Shown here piece by piece: positions 1-9,528 of a stretch of DNA of 64,000 nt. Position numbers and translations under genes: made by a program. A model generated the notes under the pieces. The model did no database searches, was not told where the DNA came from, and worked only from the letters and a program-made list of their open reading frames with translations. The stretch is taken from the NCBI RefSeq assembly GCF_030695065.1, contig NZ_JAUYTR010000016.1, positions 310,001 to 374,000 on the forward strand, written 5' to 3'. Within the stretch, counting starts at the first letter, position 1, and every line of letters starts with the position of its first letter. Origin of the DNA: Sediminibacterium sp. Its GTDB lineage: Bacteria > Bacteroidota > Bacteroidia > Chitinophagales > Chitinophagaceae.

Positions 1-1463
1 GTGCCCATTGCTGCAGATTTAATAGCTGCTAAACATTGATCTATCTTTGCTTGGTCTCTTTTATATTTCAATTCAGTCAACTTTGCTGTTTGGAGTTGAC
101 GAATACTATCGTCAATTTTAAAACCAGGCACCGGATTTTCTTTATCAATGGTAAACTTATTTACCCCAACAATAATCTTATCACCGCATTCAATATTTCG
201 CTGATATTCAAATGCACTTCGGGCAATTTCATCCTGCATAAAACCTTGTTCAATGGCACTTACACTACCACCCATTGCAGTTATTTTATTCATTAGTTCC
301 CAAGCTTTGTTCTCTACTTCTGAAGTAAGCGATTCCACAAAATAACTGCCTGCTAATGGATCAACTGTATCAGGTGCTCCACTTTCAAAAGCAACAATCT
401 GCTGGGTTCTTAATGCAATTCTAGCCGCTTCTTCTGTTGGCAAACTTAAGGCTTCATCATAGCCATTGGTGTGTAAGCTTTGTGTACCTCCAAGCACTGC
501 AGCAAGTGTTTGAATAGTTACCCTGCTGATATTATTTAAAGGTTGCTGAGCCGTTAATGTGGCACCCCCAGTTTGAGTATGAAAACGCAACATCATTGCT
601 TTTTCATCTGTTGCTCCTAATTCTTTCATAATTCGTGCCCACATTTTTCGGGCAGCACGAAACTTGGCTACTTCCTCAAATAAATTATTGTGTGCATTAA
701 AAAAGAAGGACAACCTTTTTCCAAATACGTTGATGTCTAAACCCTTTGCCAGCGCAGCTTCCACGTATGCTTTGCCATTACTTAATGTAAAAGCTATTTC
801 TTGAACAGCTGTACTGCCTGCCTCGCGAATATGATAACCAGAAATAGATATCGTATTCCATTTAGGTAAAGAAGTACTGCACCATTCAAATATATCGGTG
901 ATAATTCTCATGGAAGGTTTAGGTGGATAAATATATGTTCCTCTTGCTGCGTACTCTTTTAAAATATCATTTTGAATAGTTCCAGCAATCTTATTTAAAT
1001 CGGCCCCCTGTTTTTTTGCTAATGCAACATACATGGCCAATAAAATAAAACCAGTTGCATTAATGGTCATTGAAGTACTTACTTGTTCCAATTGAATCCC
1101 TTTAAACAACAACTCCATGTCTTCTAAACTATCTATAGCAACACCTACTTTACCTACTTCACCCTCTGATAAAGCATGATCGCTATCATACCCAATTTGA
1201 GTAGGTAAATCAAAAGCTACACTTAGCCCCATTACACCTTGACTTAATAAATAATGGTAACGTTTATTGCTCTCTTCTGCAGTAGAAAACCCAGCATATT
1301 GTCGCATCGTCCATAACTTACCCCTATACATATCGGGTTGAACCCCTCTAGTATAAGGAAACGCTCCCGGCATTTCTTCGTTCAATTGCAATTTTGATAG
1401 GTCTTCAGCTGTGTAACAAGCTTTTATTTCAATTCCACTATCGGTCATTTTTTTTGCTGGCAT
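1..1463 (-). CDS. methylmalonyl-CoA mutase family protein, large (catalytic) subunit, 3'-truncated by window edge
   Basis: Adenosylcobalamin-dependent acyl-CoA mutase, which in this family interconverts methylmalonyl-CoA and succinyl-CoA or a related pair. I translated this frame myself because the ORF track omits it. It reads [10 protein letters not shown], then [20 protein letters not shown] and [16 protein letters not shown], the signature of the mutase TIM-barrel substrate channel. The YRGKLW version of the usual YxFRPW is what I recall from archaeal-type and separate-subunit mutases. About 487 residues are present with no B12-binding DxHxxG domain yet; it may lie past the window edge or on a separate gene. 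The preceding 166-aa gene ends 15 nt upstream, so the two probably share a transcript. Exact acyl-CoA specificity is not decidable from this part. Confidence 0.85.
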   Translation of the reverse strand, partial: MPAKKMTDSGIEIKACYTAEDLSKLQLNEEMPGAFPYTRGVQPDMYRGKLWTMRQYAGFSTAEESNKRYHYLLSQGVMGLSVAFDLPTQIGYDSDHALSEGEVGKVGVAIDSLEDMELLFKGIQLEQVSTSMTINATGFILLAMYVALAKKQGADLNKIAGTIQNDILKEYAARGTYIYPPKPSMRIITDIFEWCSTSLPKWNTISISGYHIREAGSTAVQEIAFTLSNGKAYVEAALAKGLDINVFGKRLSFFFNAHNNLFEEVAKFRAARKMWARIMKELGATDEKAMMLRFHTQTGGATLTAQQPLNNISRVTIQTLAAVLGGTQSLHTNGYDEALSLPTEEAARIALRTQQIVAFESGAPDTVDPLAGSYFVESLTSEVENKAWELMNKITAMGGSVSAIEQGFMQDEIARSAFEYQRNIECGDKIIVGVNKFTIDKENPVPGFKIDDSIRQLQTAKLTELKYKRDQAKIDQCLAAIKSAAMG

Positions 1464-1478
1464 GTTTCTCGTTTTATT

Positions 1479-1979
1479 TTACAACAATTGCTTTACTTCA
1501 TAACTCAATGCTTCCGACACCAATTCATGTAAAGCTGCTGAAGGATTGGCAACCAAGTATTGCATAATGGCTTTTTGCAAATCTAATCCAGATGCATTAG
1601 AAGGCAATTGCAGCCCAATTTGGTTGATGATTTGTAAATTTTTTTCTTTCAAATTTTTAACCGCCTTCCAAGACGCAGGGCTGATATACATTTGCTGGGT
1701 TACGTTAAAATCAAATTCCTCCCGTATAATTTTAGTATACATTATTTGAAGTTCAGCAGCTGAGATGGCATTTGCGGCATTTCTATTGATTAAGTTAGGC
1801 AAAGCAATTCTATCGGTCAACAATAGAAGGCGTTCGTAAGCTTGCAATGGCAGCGGACTGTTTGCCTTACTTTGTTGCTTTTCATAAATGACCAGCCTGC
1901 GTTGTAAGTAAATTAAATACCCTGCCATAGAAGCAATAAAAACAGCCACTATTACCGTAATTAACACCGAATTATCCAT
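1479..1979 (-). CDS. hypothetical protein with N-terminal membrane anchor
   Basis: I do not recognise a family. The 166-aa product starts with one hydrophobic helix (about residues 5-25, VLITVIVAVFIASMAGYLIYL) followed by a basic stretch and a soluble, probably helical domain, which suggests a membrane-anchored protein facing the cytoplasm. It lies directly upstream of the mutase gene on the same strand with a 15-nt gap, so co-transcription is likely; a role with the mutase is only an inference from position. A TACCTTTG box sits 17 nt before the ATG. The gene diverges from the Fe-S assembly gene. Confidence 0.7.
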   Translation of the reverse strand: MDNSVLITVIVAVFIASMAGYLIYLQRRLVIYEKQQSKANSPLPLQAYERLLLLTDRIALPNLINRNAANAISAAELQIMYTKIIREEFDFNVTQQMYISPASWKAVKNLKEKNLQIINQIGLQLPSNASGLDLQKAIMQYLVANPSAALHELVSEALSYEVKQLL

Positions 1980-1996
1980 TCTCTAGATTCTTTATA

Positions 1997-2004
1997 CAAA
2001 GGTA
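1997..2004 (-). promoter_or_regulatory. Bacteroidota -7 promoter box (TACCTTTG)
   Basis: Exact match to TAnnTTTG on the minus strand, 17 nt before the ATG of the 166-aa gene and mutase operon. No clear -33 TTTG was seen. Confidence 0.5.
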
Positions 2005-2066
2005 GGGGATGAACAAGGAATTCCTTCTATCGTAAACCTAAAGAGACGAGGGTTCAGGCAAAATGG

Positions 2067-2074
2067 TAACTTTG
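2067..2074 (+). promoter_or_regulatory. Bacteroidota -7 promoter box (TAACTTTG)
   Basis: Exact TAnnTTTG match, 17 nt before the ATG at 2092. This spacing favours 2092 over the TTG at 2086 as the start of the Fe-S assembly gene. Confidence 0.5.
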
Positions 2075-2091
2075 TACCTTAAATATTGAAT

Positions 2092-2442
2092 ATGGAAACA
2101 GCAATTACAACTCAAATTCCAGTAACCTTCACTGAGGGGGCAATTGTAGAAATTAAGCGATTAATGGCTGAACCCAACTTTGACACTACACAACGTTTAA
2201 GAGTGGGCGTAAAAGGGGGCGGATGCAGTGGTATGACTTATGTGTTGGGTTTTGATCAAACCGAAAAAGAAGATGAATTATTTGAAATTGAAGGAATACC
2301 ATGTATCATGAATAAAAGCCATAGCCTTTACTTATATGGCATGGAAATAGATTGGCAGGGTGGCCTTAATAGCAGGGGTTTTACTTTTAGTAATCCAAAC
2401 GCCAGCAAAACTTGCGGCTGTGGAACTTCATTTGCTGTTTAA
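2092..2442 (+). CDS. iron-sulfur cluster assembly accessory protein (IscA/ErpA/HesB family)
   Basis: A-type Fe-S carrier that receives clusters from the scaffold and passes them to apoproteins in the cytoplasm. The 116-aa product has the three family cysteines: one in KGGGCSGMTYVLGF and two in the C-terminal TCGCGTSF. Length matches the family (about 105-125 aa). The ORF track starts at TTG 2086; I use ATG 2092 because a TAACTTTG promoter box lies 17 nt upstream of it, the spacing seen at several other genes here. It is monocistronic, ending before a bidirectional terminator shared with convergent secDF. Whether it is the IscA, SufA or ErpA paralogue cannot be told from sequence alone. Confidence 0.93.
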   Translation: METAITTQIPVTFTEGAIVEIKRLMAEPNFDTTQRLRVGVKGGGCSGMTYVLGFDQTEKEDELFEIEGIPCIMNKSHSLYLYGMEIDWQGGLNSRGFTFSNPNASKTCGCGTSFAV

Positions 2443-2504
2443 GTCAAAATCAACCGCTTCAAATTATTTGCGGTTATAATCCCCATTCAAAATTGAATTA
2501 AAAT

Positions 2505-2538
2505 AAAAATGCCCCAATTTACATTGAGGCATTTTTTA
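2505..2538. terminator. bidirectional intrinsic terminator between the IscA-type gene and secDF
   Basis: Hairpin AATGCCCCAAT / ATTGAGGCATT with a 4-nt loop, A-run on the left and T-run on the right, so it can terminate both convergent genes. Confidence 0.8.
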
Positions 2539-2554
2539 TTAAATAACTAATAGC

Positions 2555-5500
2555 TTATTTAGTTTTTGTACCCAAGGCTCTTCCTTTACCGAAATCTACT
2601 AGGAAAGGAGCTGCAACAAATATTGAAGAATAGGTACCAGTAGCCACCCCAATCAACATTGCAAATGCAAATCCTCTGGTTACTTCACCGCCAAATATGA
2701 ATAAAATCAAGATGGTTAAGAACACCGTAACAGAAGTCATAATGGTTCTGCTTAAAGTTTCGTTGATTGCTCTATTAATGATGGTAGCATTAGGCGATCC
2801 CTTCATCATTGCGCTGTCTTCTCTAATACGGTCGTAAACAATAACGGTATCGTTCATAGAGAAACCTATAACTGTAAGTATTGCCGCAATAAAGTGCTGA
2901 TCAATTTCTAATGGGAATGGAACAAAATCCTTTAAGAAACTAAATACAATCAAGGTTACAAATACGTCGTGCATTAACGCAACAATGGATCCCAAAGAAT
3001 ATCTCCAATCGCGGAAACGTATGAAGATGTACAAGCAAATTACAATTACTGCAAACAAAGTAGCTTTGGTTGCACCTGCTTTTAAATCATCAGAAATGGT
3101 AGGTAATACTGTTTGTGATCCTTGTTTGTAAGAATTTTCAAATGTATCAAAACTAGTTCCAGCAGGTAAGTATTTAGTTAACCCTTCATATAACTTGCGT
3201 TCTACTTCAGCATCAATATTATTACCCATTTCCTTAATCTTATAAGAAGTAGTAATATTTACCTGGTTCTTAACGTCAACAGTTTTAATAATTGGCGCTT
3301 CTCCAAACACCGTTTTTAAATCTTGGCGAATCATTTCTGGATCAACCGCTTTGTCAAACTTAACCGTGTAACTTCTACCACCAGCAAATTCTACTCCTTC
3401 ATCAAAACCATGGAAAAAAGAGGCAATACCCATTACAAAGATTACTGCAGATAGCATGTATGCATACTTTCTGTATTCAATAAACTTGAAGTTGGCATGG
3501 TTAAAGACTTTTCTTGAAATACCCGTAAAATATTCAAAGTGTCTGTTCTTGTTGGTATACCAATCTGAAATTAAACGAGATACTAAGATTCCACAGAACA
3601 ATGATAATAAGATACCAATGATTTGTGTGGTTGCAAACCCTAGCACAGGGCCTAAACCAAAGTAAGCAAGAATAATAGCTGTTAATAGGGTGGTGATATG
3701 ACCATCTAATACAGGAGCAAGAGATCGCTTATAGCCTTCATTCACTGCTGCAGAATAGTTTTTACCCTTAGTTAACTCCTCTTTAATACGCTCGAAAATG
3801 ATTACGTTGGTATCTACTGCCATACCAATGGTTAGTACCAAACCTGCAATACCAGGAGCAGTTAACGTAAATCCTAAAGCACTCAATACGCCTATGGTAA
3901 ATAATAGGTTTAAGATCAATGCAATATTTGCAACCCATCCACCAGTGTTAAAATACAATAACATCAAGGCAAAAATGACCAAGAACGAAATACCAAAAGA
4001 CAAAGCACCACCTTTGATAGATTCGCTTCCCAAAGTTGGCCCTACTGTTTGGCTCTGTACTATTTTAGCAGGAGCAGGTAATTTACCACTCTCTAAAATT
4101 TCAGATAAATCTTGTGCTTCTTTAATAGTGTAGTTTCCACTTATTTGTGAATTACCAGTAGTAATAGGATCATTCACGTTAGGAGCAGAGTAAACAAAAT
4201 TATCTAATACAATTGCAATAGGCTTACCCACATTTCTGGTGGTCATTTTAGCCCATATATTAGAACCAACTTTGTCCATATTCATTTTGATAGCAATTCT
4301 ACCACGCTCATCATAGTCTTGAGAAGCGCCCGCAATACGGTCGCCCTCTAATTCTGCCTGACCATTGTCTAATGTTTTGATTGCATATAAAGTAAGAATG
4401 TCTTTTGCTTTAGGATCGTCTAATTCTGCTTTACCATACATGAATACTAAGTTAGAAGGGAACTTGCTTTTTACAGATTCCATTGCTAAGTAATCATTTA
4501 AAGTACCAGTGTCTTTTGATTGAATATATCCTAAGGCTGCAGGATATACAGGACGACCATTTTCTGCTTGATAAGGTTGTGTCAATTGCATCAAACGAAG
4601 AATAGGATTCTCCGTTGCTTTAATAGCTGCAGAATCTGTTTTAGCTGTAGTTGCTTTATTTGCCAACGCAGAAATAGTAGCAGTTTTGCTGGTATCTCCT
4701 TTAGGCTGAACCACAGCGGTAGCTTTAGTTGTATCTACAACTGTTGCTACTTTATCGGCACCTGTTAAATAATCTTGAACTGCTTTATCTGCAGCAACAA
4801 TACCTGACTGAACATCTTTGTTTTCCCAAGTATACACTTCAAAGAATTGAAGATTGGCAGTAGATTGTAAGTAATTTCTTACACGATCCTTATCGTTTAC
4901 ACCAGCCAATTCAATATTGATTCTACCTTTAGCTGGATCTGGATTGATGTTGTTTGATGATACCCCGAAACGATCAATTCTAGTTCTTAAAATTCTGAAA
5001 GTATTATTGAAAGCCGCTTCTGCCTGCTTCCTAAGGTAGTCTTCTACTTTAGCATTTGAATCTTCAATTTTTACCGCACTAGCACTTTTTGTTGTGAAGA
5101 ATGGAGCTAATTTTCCATCTGGGCTTACTTTGCTATACTCTGCTAAAAACAAAGTAATCAAGTCTGCTCCACTGTTTGCTTTTCTTTCAACAGCAGCATC
5201 CAATGCTTTGTTGAAATTGGCATCTTTGGTAAAATTGCTTAATGATTTAATTAAACCATCTAAGCCAACTTCCATGGTTACACTCATACCACCTTGTAAG
5301 TCTAGACCCAACATCAACTCTTTTTCTTTGGCACTACGGTAAGTAGTTAATCCAAAAGCCAATTTGGTGTCTTTGGTACTGTCTAACAAACGAAGTAATC
5401 GGGTTTTCTTTAGGTCTTCTAAAGAATCGGTGTAAGCAGCTTGCAATTCCTTGTTGCCAGGGTATTGCTGTTCTGCAGTTGGGAAACGTTTTAACCACTC

Positions 5501-5620
5501 TGTGGCTTTCTTTTCCATTGCAGTTTCATGGCTATTTACAAACCAAGTGAATGATAACTGGTAAAGACAAATTAATGTAAGTGCTATGGCAAAAAAACGC
5601 ACTAAACCTTTCAGTTGCAT
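2555..5620 (-). CDS. secDF: protein translocase subunit SecDF (fused SecD-SecF)
   Basis: Proton-motive-force-driven membrane partner of SecYEG that pulls exported proteins across the inner membrane. The 1021-aa protein is a SecD-SecF fusion. It has an N-terminal transmembrane helix (about 7-27), the SecD motif LGLDLQGG near residue 105, a long periplasmic P1 region with a low-complexity Ala/Thr/Lys insert, and the SecD membrane block with GMAVDTNVIIFERIKEE. The SecF half then starts around FAGGRSYTVKF and carries GFSMNDTVIVYDRIRED. Fusion is common in Bacteroidota. It stands alone, ending at a shared terminator. A TATCTTTG box lies 46 nt before the ATG. yajC is encoded about 7 kb away. Confidence 0.97.
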   Translation of the reverse strand: MQLKGLVRFFAIALTLICLYQLSFTWFVNSHETAMEKKATEWLKRFPTAEQQYPGNKELQAAYTDSLEDLKKTRLLRLLDSTKDTKLAFGLTTYRSAKEKELMLGLDLQGGMSVTMEVGLDGLIKSLSNFTKDANFNKALDAAVERKANSGADLITLFLAEYSKVSPDGKLAPFFTTKSASAVKIEDSNAKVEDYLRKQAEAAFNNTFRILRTRIDRFGVSSNNINPDPAKGRINIELAGVNDKDRVRNYLQSTANLQFFEVYTWENKDVQSGIVAADKAVQDYLTGADKVATVVDTTKATAVVQPKGDTSKTATISALANKATTAKTDSAAIKATENPILRLMQLTQPYQAENGRPVYPAALGYIQSKDTGTLNDYLAMESVKSKFPSNLVFMYGKAELDDPKAKDILTLYAIKTLDNGQAELEGDRIAGASQDYDERGRIAIKMNMDKVGSNIWAKMTTRNVGKPIAIVLDNFVYSAPNVNDPITTGNSQISGNYTIKEAQDLSEILESGKLPAPAKIVQSQTVGPTLGSESIKGGALSFGISFLVIFALMLLYFNTGGWVANIALILNLLFTIGVLSALGFTLTAPGIAGLVLTIGMAVDTNVIIFERIKEELTKGKNYSAAVNEGYKRSLAPVLDGHITTLLTAIILAYFGLGPVLGFATTQIIGILLSLFCGILVSRLISDWYTNKNRHFEYFTGISRKVFNHANFKFIEYRKYAYMLSAVIFVMGIASFFHGFDEGVEFAGGRSYTVKFDKAVDPEMIRQDLKTVFGEAPIIKTVDVKNQVNITTSYKIKEMGNNIDAEVERKLYEGLTKYLPAGTSFDTFENSYKQGSQTVLPTISDDLKAGATKATLFAVIVICLYIFIRFRDWRYSLGSIVALMHDVFVTLIVFSFLKDFVPFPLEIDQHFIAAILTVIGFSMNDTVIVYDRIREDSAMMKGSPNATIINRAINETLSRTIMTSVTVFLTILILFIFGGEVTRGFAFAMLIGVATGTYSSIFVAAPFLVDFGKGRALGTKTK

Positions 5621-5666
5621 ATTAGTAACGGTTTACGAAGTTTTATTCCTGATTTTTTCAGGACGG

Positions 5667-5674
5667 CAAAGATA
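5667..5674 (-). promoter_or_regulatory. Bacteroidota -7 promoter box (TATCTTTG) for secDF
   Basis: Exact TAnnTTTG on the minus strand, leaving a leader of roughly 40 nt to the secDF ATG. Confidence 0.45.
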
Positions 5675-5687
5675 GGGGAATGAGTGA

Positions 5688-6146
5688 TTAATTCACAGTA
5701 ACATCAAAGTAAAGAGGGGTATTAGGTGGAATTGCGCCTCTACCCACGCAGGAATAAGCCAATGCCGATGGGATAATTAAGCGGATTCTGCCACCTCTCT
5801 TAACCAATGGAATACCTATTTTCCAGCCTTCTATCACTTGATTTAGCCCAAAAGTTGCAGGGGTAGCATTGGCTTCAAATGTAACGCCATTAAGGTATTT
5901 ACCTGTATAAATGGCAGAAACAGTGGATGCAGCGTCTAATGTGGCACCGGTACCAAGATTAATAATTTGATATAATAAACCACTAGGATGTTCGGTATAA
6001 TTGATACTATTATCTGTGCAAAATTTAACCATGGCATCTTTTTCAGCAGCAACCGCAACCGGGGTACAGCCGGTATCCTGGGTTTTTCCACAAGACAAAA
6101 CAGCAAAAGTGATCAATAAACCCAAAGCAATCAGTGATTTTTTCAT
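5688..6146 (-). CDS. FKBP-type peptidyl-prolyl cis-trans isomerase, lipoprotein
   Basis: Likely catalyses proline isomerisation during folding of exported proteins. The N-terminus MKKSLIALGLLITFAVLSCGK is a lipoprotein signal with lipobox LLSC-like cysteine at residue 19, so the mature protein should be lipid-anchored outside the inner membrane. The C-terminal FKBP domain shows the hallmarks VIEGWKIGIPLVKRGGR, IIPSALAY and GAIPPNTPLYFDVTV. The 152-aa length is a signal peptide plus a linker and one FKBP domain. It follows the 115-aa membrane protein gene on the same strand with a 14-nt gap, so the two are probably co-transcribed. Confidence 0.92.
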   Translation of the reverse strand: MKKSLIALGLLITFAVLSCGKTQDTGCTPVAVAAEKDAMVKFCTDNSINYTEHPSGLLYQIINLGTGATLDAASTVSAIYTGKYLNGVTFEANATPATFGLNQVIEGWKIGIPLVKRGGRIRLIIPSALAYSCVGRGAIPPNTPLYFDVTVN

Positions 6147-6160
6147 TCTCAGTTTTCTTT

Positions 6161-6508
6161 TTAAGACGCAGAACTATTGTTTATGGCTGCATCATTGGTA
6201 GTTAATTTTTGTTTTTTGGCTAAAATTTCATGAAAACGTTGGTCATTCATTTCCCATTTAAACCTACGATACATAAAAGCGATAAATATAGATATGCCTA
6301 AAATGGCCATAAAAAGCACAAATGCACTCATTTTACTATTGGCTTCCATTGTAGCACGCTTATACCATCCCGATAAAATAAAAGCAAGCACAACAACACC
6401 TATAGCGAAACCTGAAGAAAGCCCGAACATAAAAGCTTTTCGGCTGCTTTTTTCTTTTTCACTATTCAATTGCCAGTAGGCAAAAAATGCTTCGTCGTCC
6501 ATTTGCAT
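6161..6508 (-). CDS. hypothetical two-helix membrane protein
   Basis: Family not recognised. The 115-aa product has a charged N-terminus, two hydrophobic helices (about 26-46 and 60-79) and a basic soluble tail, which suggests a small inner-membrane protein with both ends in the cytoplasm. It precedes the FKBP lipoprotein gene by 14 nt. A TAATTTTG box lies only 4 nt upstream of the ATG, so translation may start on an almost leaderless mRNA, or the true start may be the ATG two codons later. Confidence 0.6.
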   Translation of the reverse strand: MQMDDEAFFAYWQLNSEKEKSSRKAFMFGLSSGFAIGVVVLAFILSGWYKRATMEANSKMSAFVLFMAILGISIFIAFMYRRFKWEMNDQRFHEILAKKQKLTTNDAAINNSSAS

Positions 6509-6512
6509 GGAG

Positions 6513-6520
6513 CAAAATTA
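6513..6520 (-). promoter_or_regulatory. Bacteroidota -7 promoter box (TAATTTTG) abutting the start codon
   Basis: Exact TAnnTTTG, 4 nt before the ATG of the 115-aa gene. If functional it would give an essentially leaderless transcript. Confidence 0.4.
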
Positions 6521-6578
6521 GGTCAGTTTAAGCTAAAAATCGTAGATTACCTTAGCCACTTGTATTAATTATTCCATT

Positions 6579-7268
6579 ATGAATTTAAGAAAGATTACTG
6601 CGCCTCTTTATGTGGTTGTATTGTTGGTTCATTGTTATTTGCTTTGGATAGAACAACTAGAAATAGCAAGAATAACCAAAATTCTATTGATGCCATTATT
6701 GCTTTTGTATTTAGCTGAAGCGTTGGCGCCATCTTTAATAAAATTGAAATTGTCTAAAGCCTTGGTAGCTTCTGCTTTTTTAGCTTCATGGGGAGGTGAT
6801 ATATTTTTAATATACGATGGAAATCTATTTTTTATTGCAGGGATGCTTTGCTTTATGGCGGCACATTTTTGTTATATTATATTATTTATAAATATACAGC
6901 CATTTAAAATAAGCAAAGCTTTTTTACCCATTACAGGGGGAATTGTGGTGCTTGTTATGGGGGCAATCATTCTGAACCATTTAGCGCCAAAGTTGGGAGA
7001 TTTATTTTTACCTGTTTTAGTATACATGATTGTAATTGCAACCATGTTTGCTAGCGCAATAATGATTTCTTGTAATGCAGGTACCAAACAGTTTGGTGTA
7101 AATTATTTTGTTCCGGGTGCTGCATTGTTTGTTTTGTCTGATTCTATTTTGTCTTTGAATATTTTTGCATACAAGAATGTTTTCTTAGGTGTGATTGTAA
7201 TGCTAACTTATGGTTTTGCTCAGTTTCTTTTAGCTAAGGGTTTTAAAAATTACTTGTTGAACAAATAG
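6579..7268 (+). CDS. YhhN/TMEM86-family membrane protein, probable lysoplasmalogenase
   Basis: Integral membrane protein of about eight hydrophobic helices over 229 aa. The family motif region ASWGGDIFLIYDGNLFFIAGMLCFMAAHFCYI resembles the conserved Gly-Asp segment of YhhN proteins; characterised relatives hydrolyse the vinyl-ether bond of lysoplasmalogens. The call rests on this motif and overall topology. The following TonB-dependent receptor gene begins about 30 nt downstream but appears to have its own promoter box. Enzymatic activity is inferred from the family only. Confidence 0.75.
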   Translation: MNLRKITAPLYVVVLLVHCYLLWIEQLEIARITKILLMPLLLLYLAEALAPSLIKLKLSKALVASAFLASWGGDIFLIYDGNLFFIAGMLCFMAAHFCYIILFINIQPFKISKAFLPITGGIVVLVMGAIILNHLAPKLGDLFLPVLVYMIVIATMFASAIMISCNAGTKQFGVNYFVPGAALFVLSDSILSLNIFAYKNVFLGVIVMLTYGFAQFLLAKGFKNYLLNK

Positions 7269-7288
7269 CCATTTCTTTATGTATCTGT

Positions 7289-7296
7289 TATTTTTG
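7289..7296 (+). promoter_or_regulatory. Bacteroidota -7 promoter box (TATTTTTG) abutting the start codon
   Basis: Exact TAnnTTTG ending 3 nt before the ATG at 7300. It lies inside the N-terminal extension of the ORF-track call and so argues against that longer start. Confidence 0.4.
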
Positions 7297-7299
7297 CAG

Positions 7300-9474
7300 A
7301 TGAAATTTTTTGCAACCTTCTTGACAATCCTATTATTGTCTATAAAAGTTCAATCACAGGAAGTACCAACTACTTCAAATCATACTATTAAGATTGTAGT
7401 TAGAGAAGCCGAAGAGAAAAAGCCTTTGGCAGGAGCAACAGTGATGATCCCATCGTTAAAAAAAACCTTAGTAGCAGATAGCAACGGAGCTGCTTTATTT
7501 ACACAAATACCTGCCGGGAAATATACATTCAAGATCAGTTTTGTTGGATACGAAAATCAAGAAATTGTCATTAATCTGCCTCAAAAAAACGACTACTTTG
7601 AAATTTTATTGAGTCATGAAGAAGAGCATGAAGAGGAAGAAGTGATTGTTACATCAACCAGAATGAGTAGATCAATTGCAGATATTGCAACAAGGGTTGA
7701 AACCATTTCAGGAGAAGAATTAACAGAGAAAGGAAATATGAAACCGGGCGATATTAGAATGTTATTAAATGAGAGTACCGGTATTCAAACACAACAAACA
7801 TCTGCTACTTCTTATAATTCAAGTATTCGTATTCAAGGGTTAGATGGAAGGTATACACAAATACTCCGTGACGGATTCCCTTTGTATGCAGGCTTTTCAG
7901 GTGGATTGAGTTTAATGCAAGTGGCACCATTAGACTTAAAGCAAATTGAAGTGATCAAAGGATCTAGTTCTACTTTATATGGTGGTGGCGCAATTGCTGG
8001 CTTGGTTAATTTAGTTTCTAAAACTCCCACGAAAGAAAAAGAATTGAGCTTTTTAGCCAATGCAACTACTGCAGGTGGTTTAGATTTAAGCGGATTTTAT
8101 AGTGAACAATTCAGTAAAGTAGGGATTACTTTTTTTGGATCAAGAAATACTTCCAATGCTTACGATCCTGCTGGTATAGGGCTAACAGCCATTCCTAAAT
8201 TTGAGCGTTACACGATTCACCCTAGATTATTTTTTTCTGGGAATAAAACCAAAGCAAATTTTGGTTTGAATTATATTACTGAGAAGAGGCTAGGAGGTAG
8301 TATGGATTATATTAAGAATGGCAGTTTAGGTTATTTTGAAAACAATCAAACCAATAGATTGACTTCTCAATTTCAATTGACACATCAAATAAACGAGCAA
8401 TCTAATTTCGTATTTAAAAACAGCTATAGCCGATTCAACAGATCCATTCAAATTCCTGCCTATGAATTTAAAGGACTTCAACAAACCAGCTTTTCTGAAG
8501 CTACCTATCAATACAAAGCAACAAAACATGATTGGATTATTGGCACCAATTTTATTACCGATCATTTTAAAGAATTAAATACAACAGTTGCTAATTCTAG
8601 AGATTATCAATTCAATACATGGGGAATATTTATTCAAAATACTTGGAAAGCAAGCGAAATACTGAGCATTGAAACAGGACTAAGAGGAGATTATGTAAAA
8701 CAATTTGGATTTGAATTGCTTCCAAGAATAGCAGCCATTTTAAAAGCCAATGCACAATTAACCTTAAGATTAGGCGGCGGAATGGGCTATAAAACACCTA
8801 CTGTATTTAATGAAGAAGCAGAAAAATTACATTTTCGAAATATAAGACCAATTGATCAATTGATTTCAATCAATGAGCGTTCTGTTGGAGGAAATTTTGA
8901 TATTAATTTTCGTACAAGATTAGGAGAAATAGGGTTCGCAGTTAATCAATTATTTTTTTATACTAGATTAAATTCCCCCTTGGTATTAGTAAATAGTGGA
9001 ACAAGTTCATCTTTTGTAAACGCAAACGGTTTTATCAGTACCAAAGGAATGGAAACCAATCTGAGATTGAGTTACGAAGACTTCAAACTATTTATAGGCT
9101 ATACTTATGCAGATGTTAATACTCAATTCAACAATGTAAAAAACTGGTTTCCATTAACGTCCAGACACCGAGTTAATAATGTATTGATGTATGAAAAAGA
9201 AGGTAAATTCAAAATTGGTGCTGAAGCTTATTATTTTAGTCCTCAACAATTAAGTGATGGTGCAATGGGAAAATCATATTGGATTTTTGGATTAATGGCC
9301 GAAAAAATCTGGAATAATTTCTCCTTATTTATCAATTTTGAAAATTTTACCGATACCAGACAAACCAAATTCGACACCATTTATTCTGGTTCAATTAACA
9401 ACCCAATGTTTAGAGACATTTATGCCCCAGTGGATGGTTTTGTAATAAATGGAGGCCTCAAATTGAGATTATAA
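7300..9474 (+). CDS. TonB-dependent outer-membrane receptor with carboxypeptidase-like N-terminal domain
   Basis: Outer-membrane active transporter energised by TonB-ExbBD; the ligand (siderophore, vitamin or saccharide) is unknown. From ATG 7300 the product is 724 aa. It has a signal peptide (MKFFATFLTILLLSIKVQSQ), a carboxypeptidase-regulatory-like beta domain (about 25-105, GATVMIPSLKKTLVADSNGAALF), an acidic linker EEEHEEEEVIVTSTR as TonB-box region, a plug domain (GIQTQQTSATSYNSSIRIQGLDG, GSSSTLYGGGAIAGLVN) and a barrel ending in NGGLKLRL. The ORF-track start is a longer in-frame codon upstream; ATG 7300 gives the proper signal peptide. There is no SusD partner next to it, so it is not a classical SusCD pair. 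Confidence 0.92.
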   Translation: MKFFATFLTILLLSIKVQSQEVPTTSNHTIKIVVREAEEKKPLAGATVMIPSLKKTLVADSNGAALFTQIPAGKYTFKISFVGYENQEIVINLPQKNDYFEILLSHEEEHEEEEVIVTSTRMSRSIADIATRVETISGEELTEKGNMKPGDIRMLLNESTGIQTQQTSATSYNSSIRIQGLDGRYTQILRDGFPLYAGFSGGLSLMQVAPLDLKQIEVIKGSSSTLYGGGAIAGLVNLVSKTPTKEKELSFLANATTAGGLDLSGFYSEQFSKVGITFFGSRNTSNAYDPAGIGLTAIPKFERYTIHPRLFFSGNKTKANFGLNYITEKRLGGSMDYIKNGSLGYFENNQTNRLTSQFQLTHQINEQSNFVFKNSYSRFNRSIQIPAYEFKGLQQTSFSEATYQYKATKHDWIIGTNFITDHFKELNTTVANSRDYQFNTWGIFIQNTWKASEILSIETGLRGDYVKQFGFELLPRIAAILKANAQLTLRLGGGMGYKTPTVFNEEAEKLHFRNIRPIDQLISINERSVGGNFDINFRTRLGEIGFAVNQLFFYTRLNSPLVLVNSGTSSSFVNANGFISTKGMETNLRLSYEDFKLFIGYTYADVNTQFNNVKNWFPLTSRHRVNNVLMYEKEGKFKIGAEAYYFSPQQLSDGAMGKSYWIFGLMAEKIWNNFSLFINFENFTDTRQTKFDTIYSGSINNPMFRDIYAPVDGFVINGGLKLRL

Positions 9475-9503
9475 AAAAGCCCCACCTGAAAATCAGGTGA
9501 GGC
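9473..9503 (-). terminator. intrinsic terminator of groESL
   Basis: On the minus strand a GC-rich hairpin (GCCTCACCTGA / TCAGGTGGGGC) is followed by TTTTTT, about 25 nt after the groEL stop. It also lies just beyond the receptor stop on the other strand. Confidence 0.8.
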
Positions 9504-9528
9504 AATATAACTATTGACTGAAATAGTA

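Noticed and set aside
36-296. ORF track entry of 86 aa on the plus strand
   Set aside because: It is antisense to the well-supported mutase gene on the minus strand.
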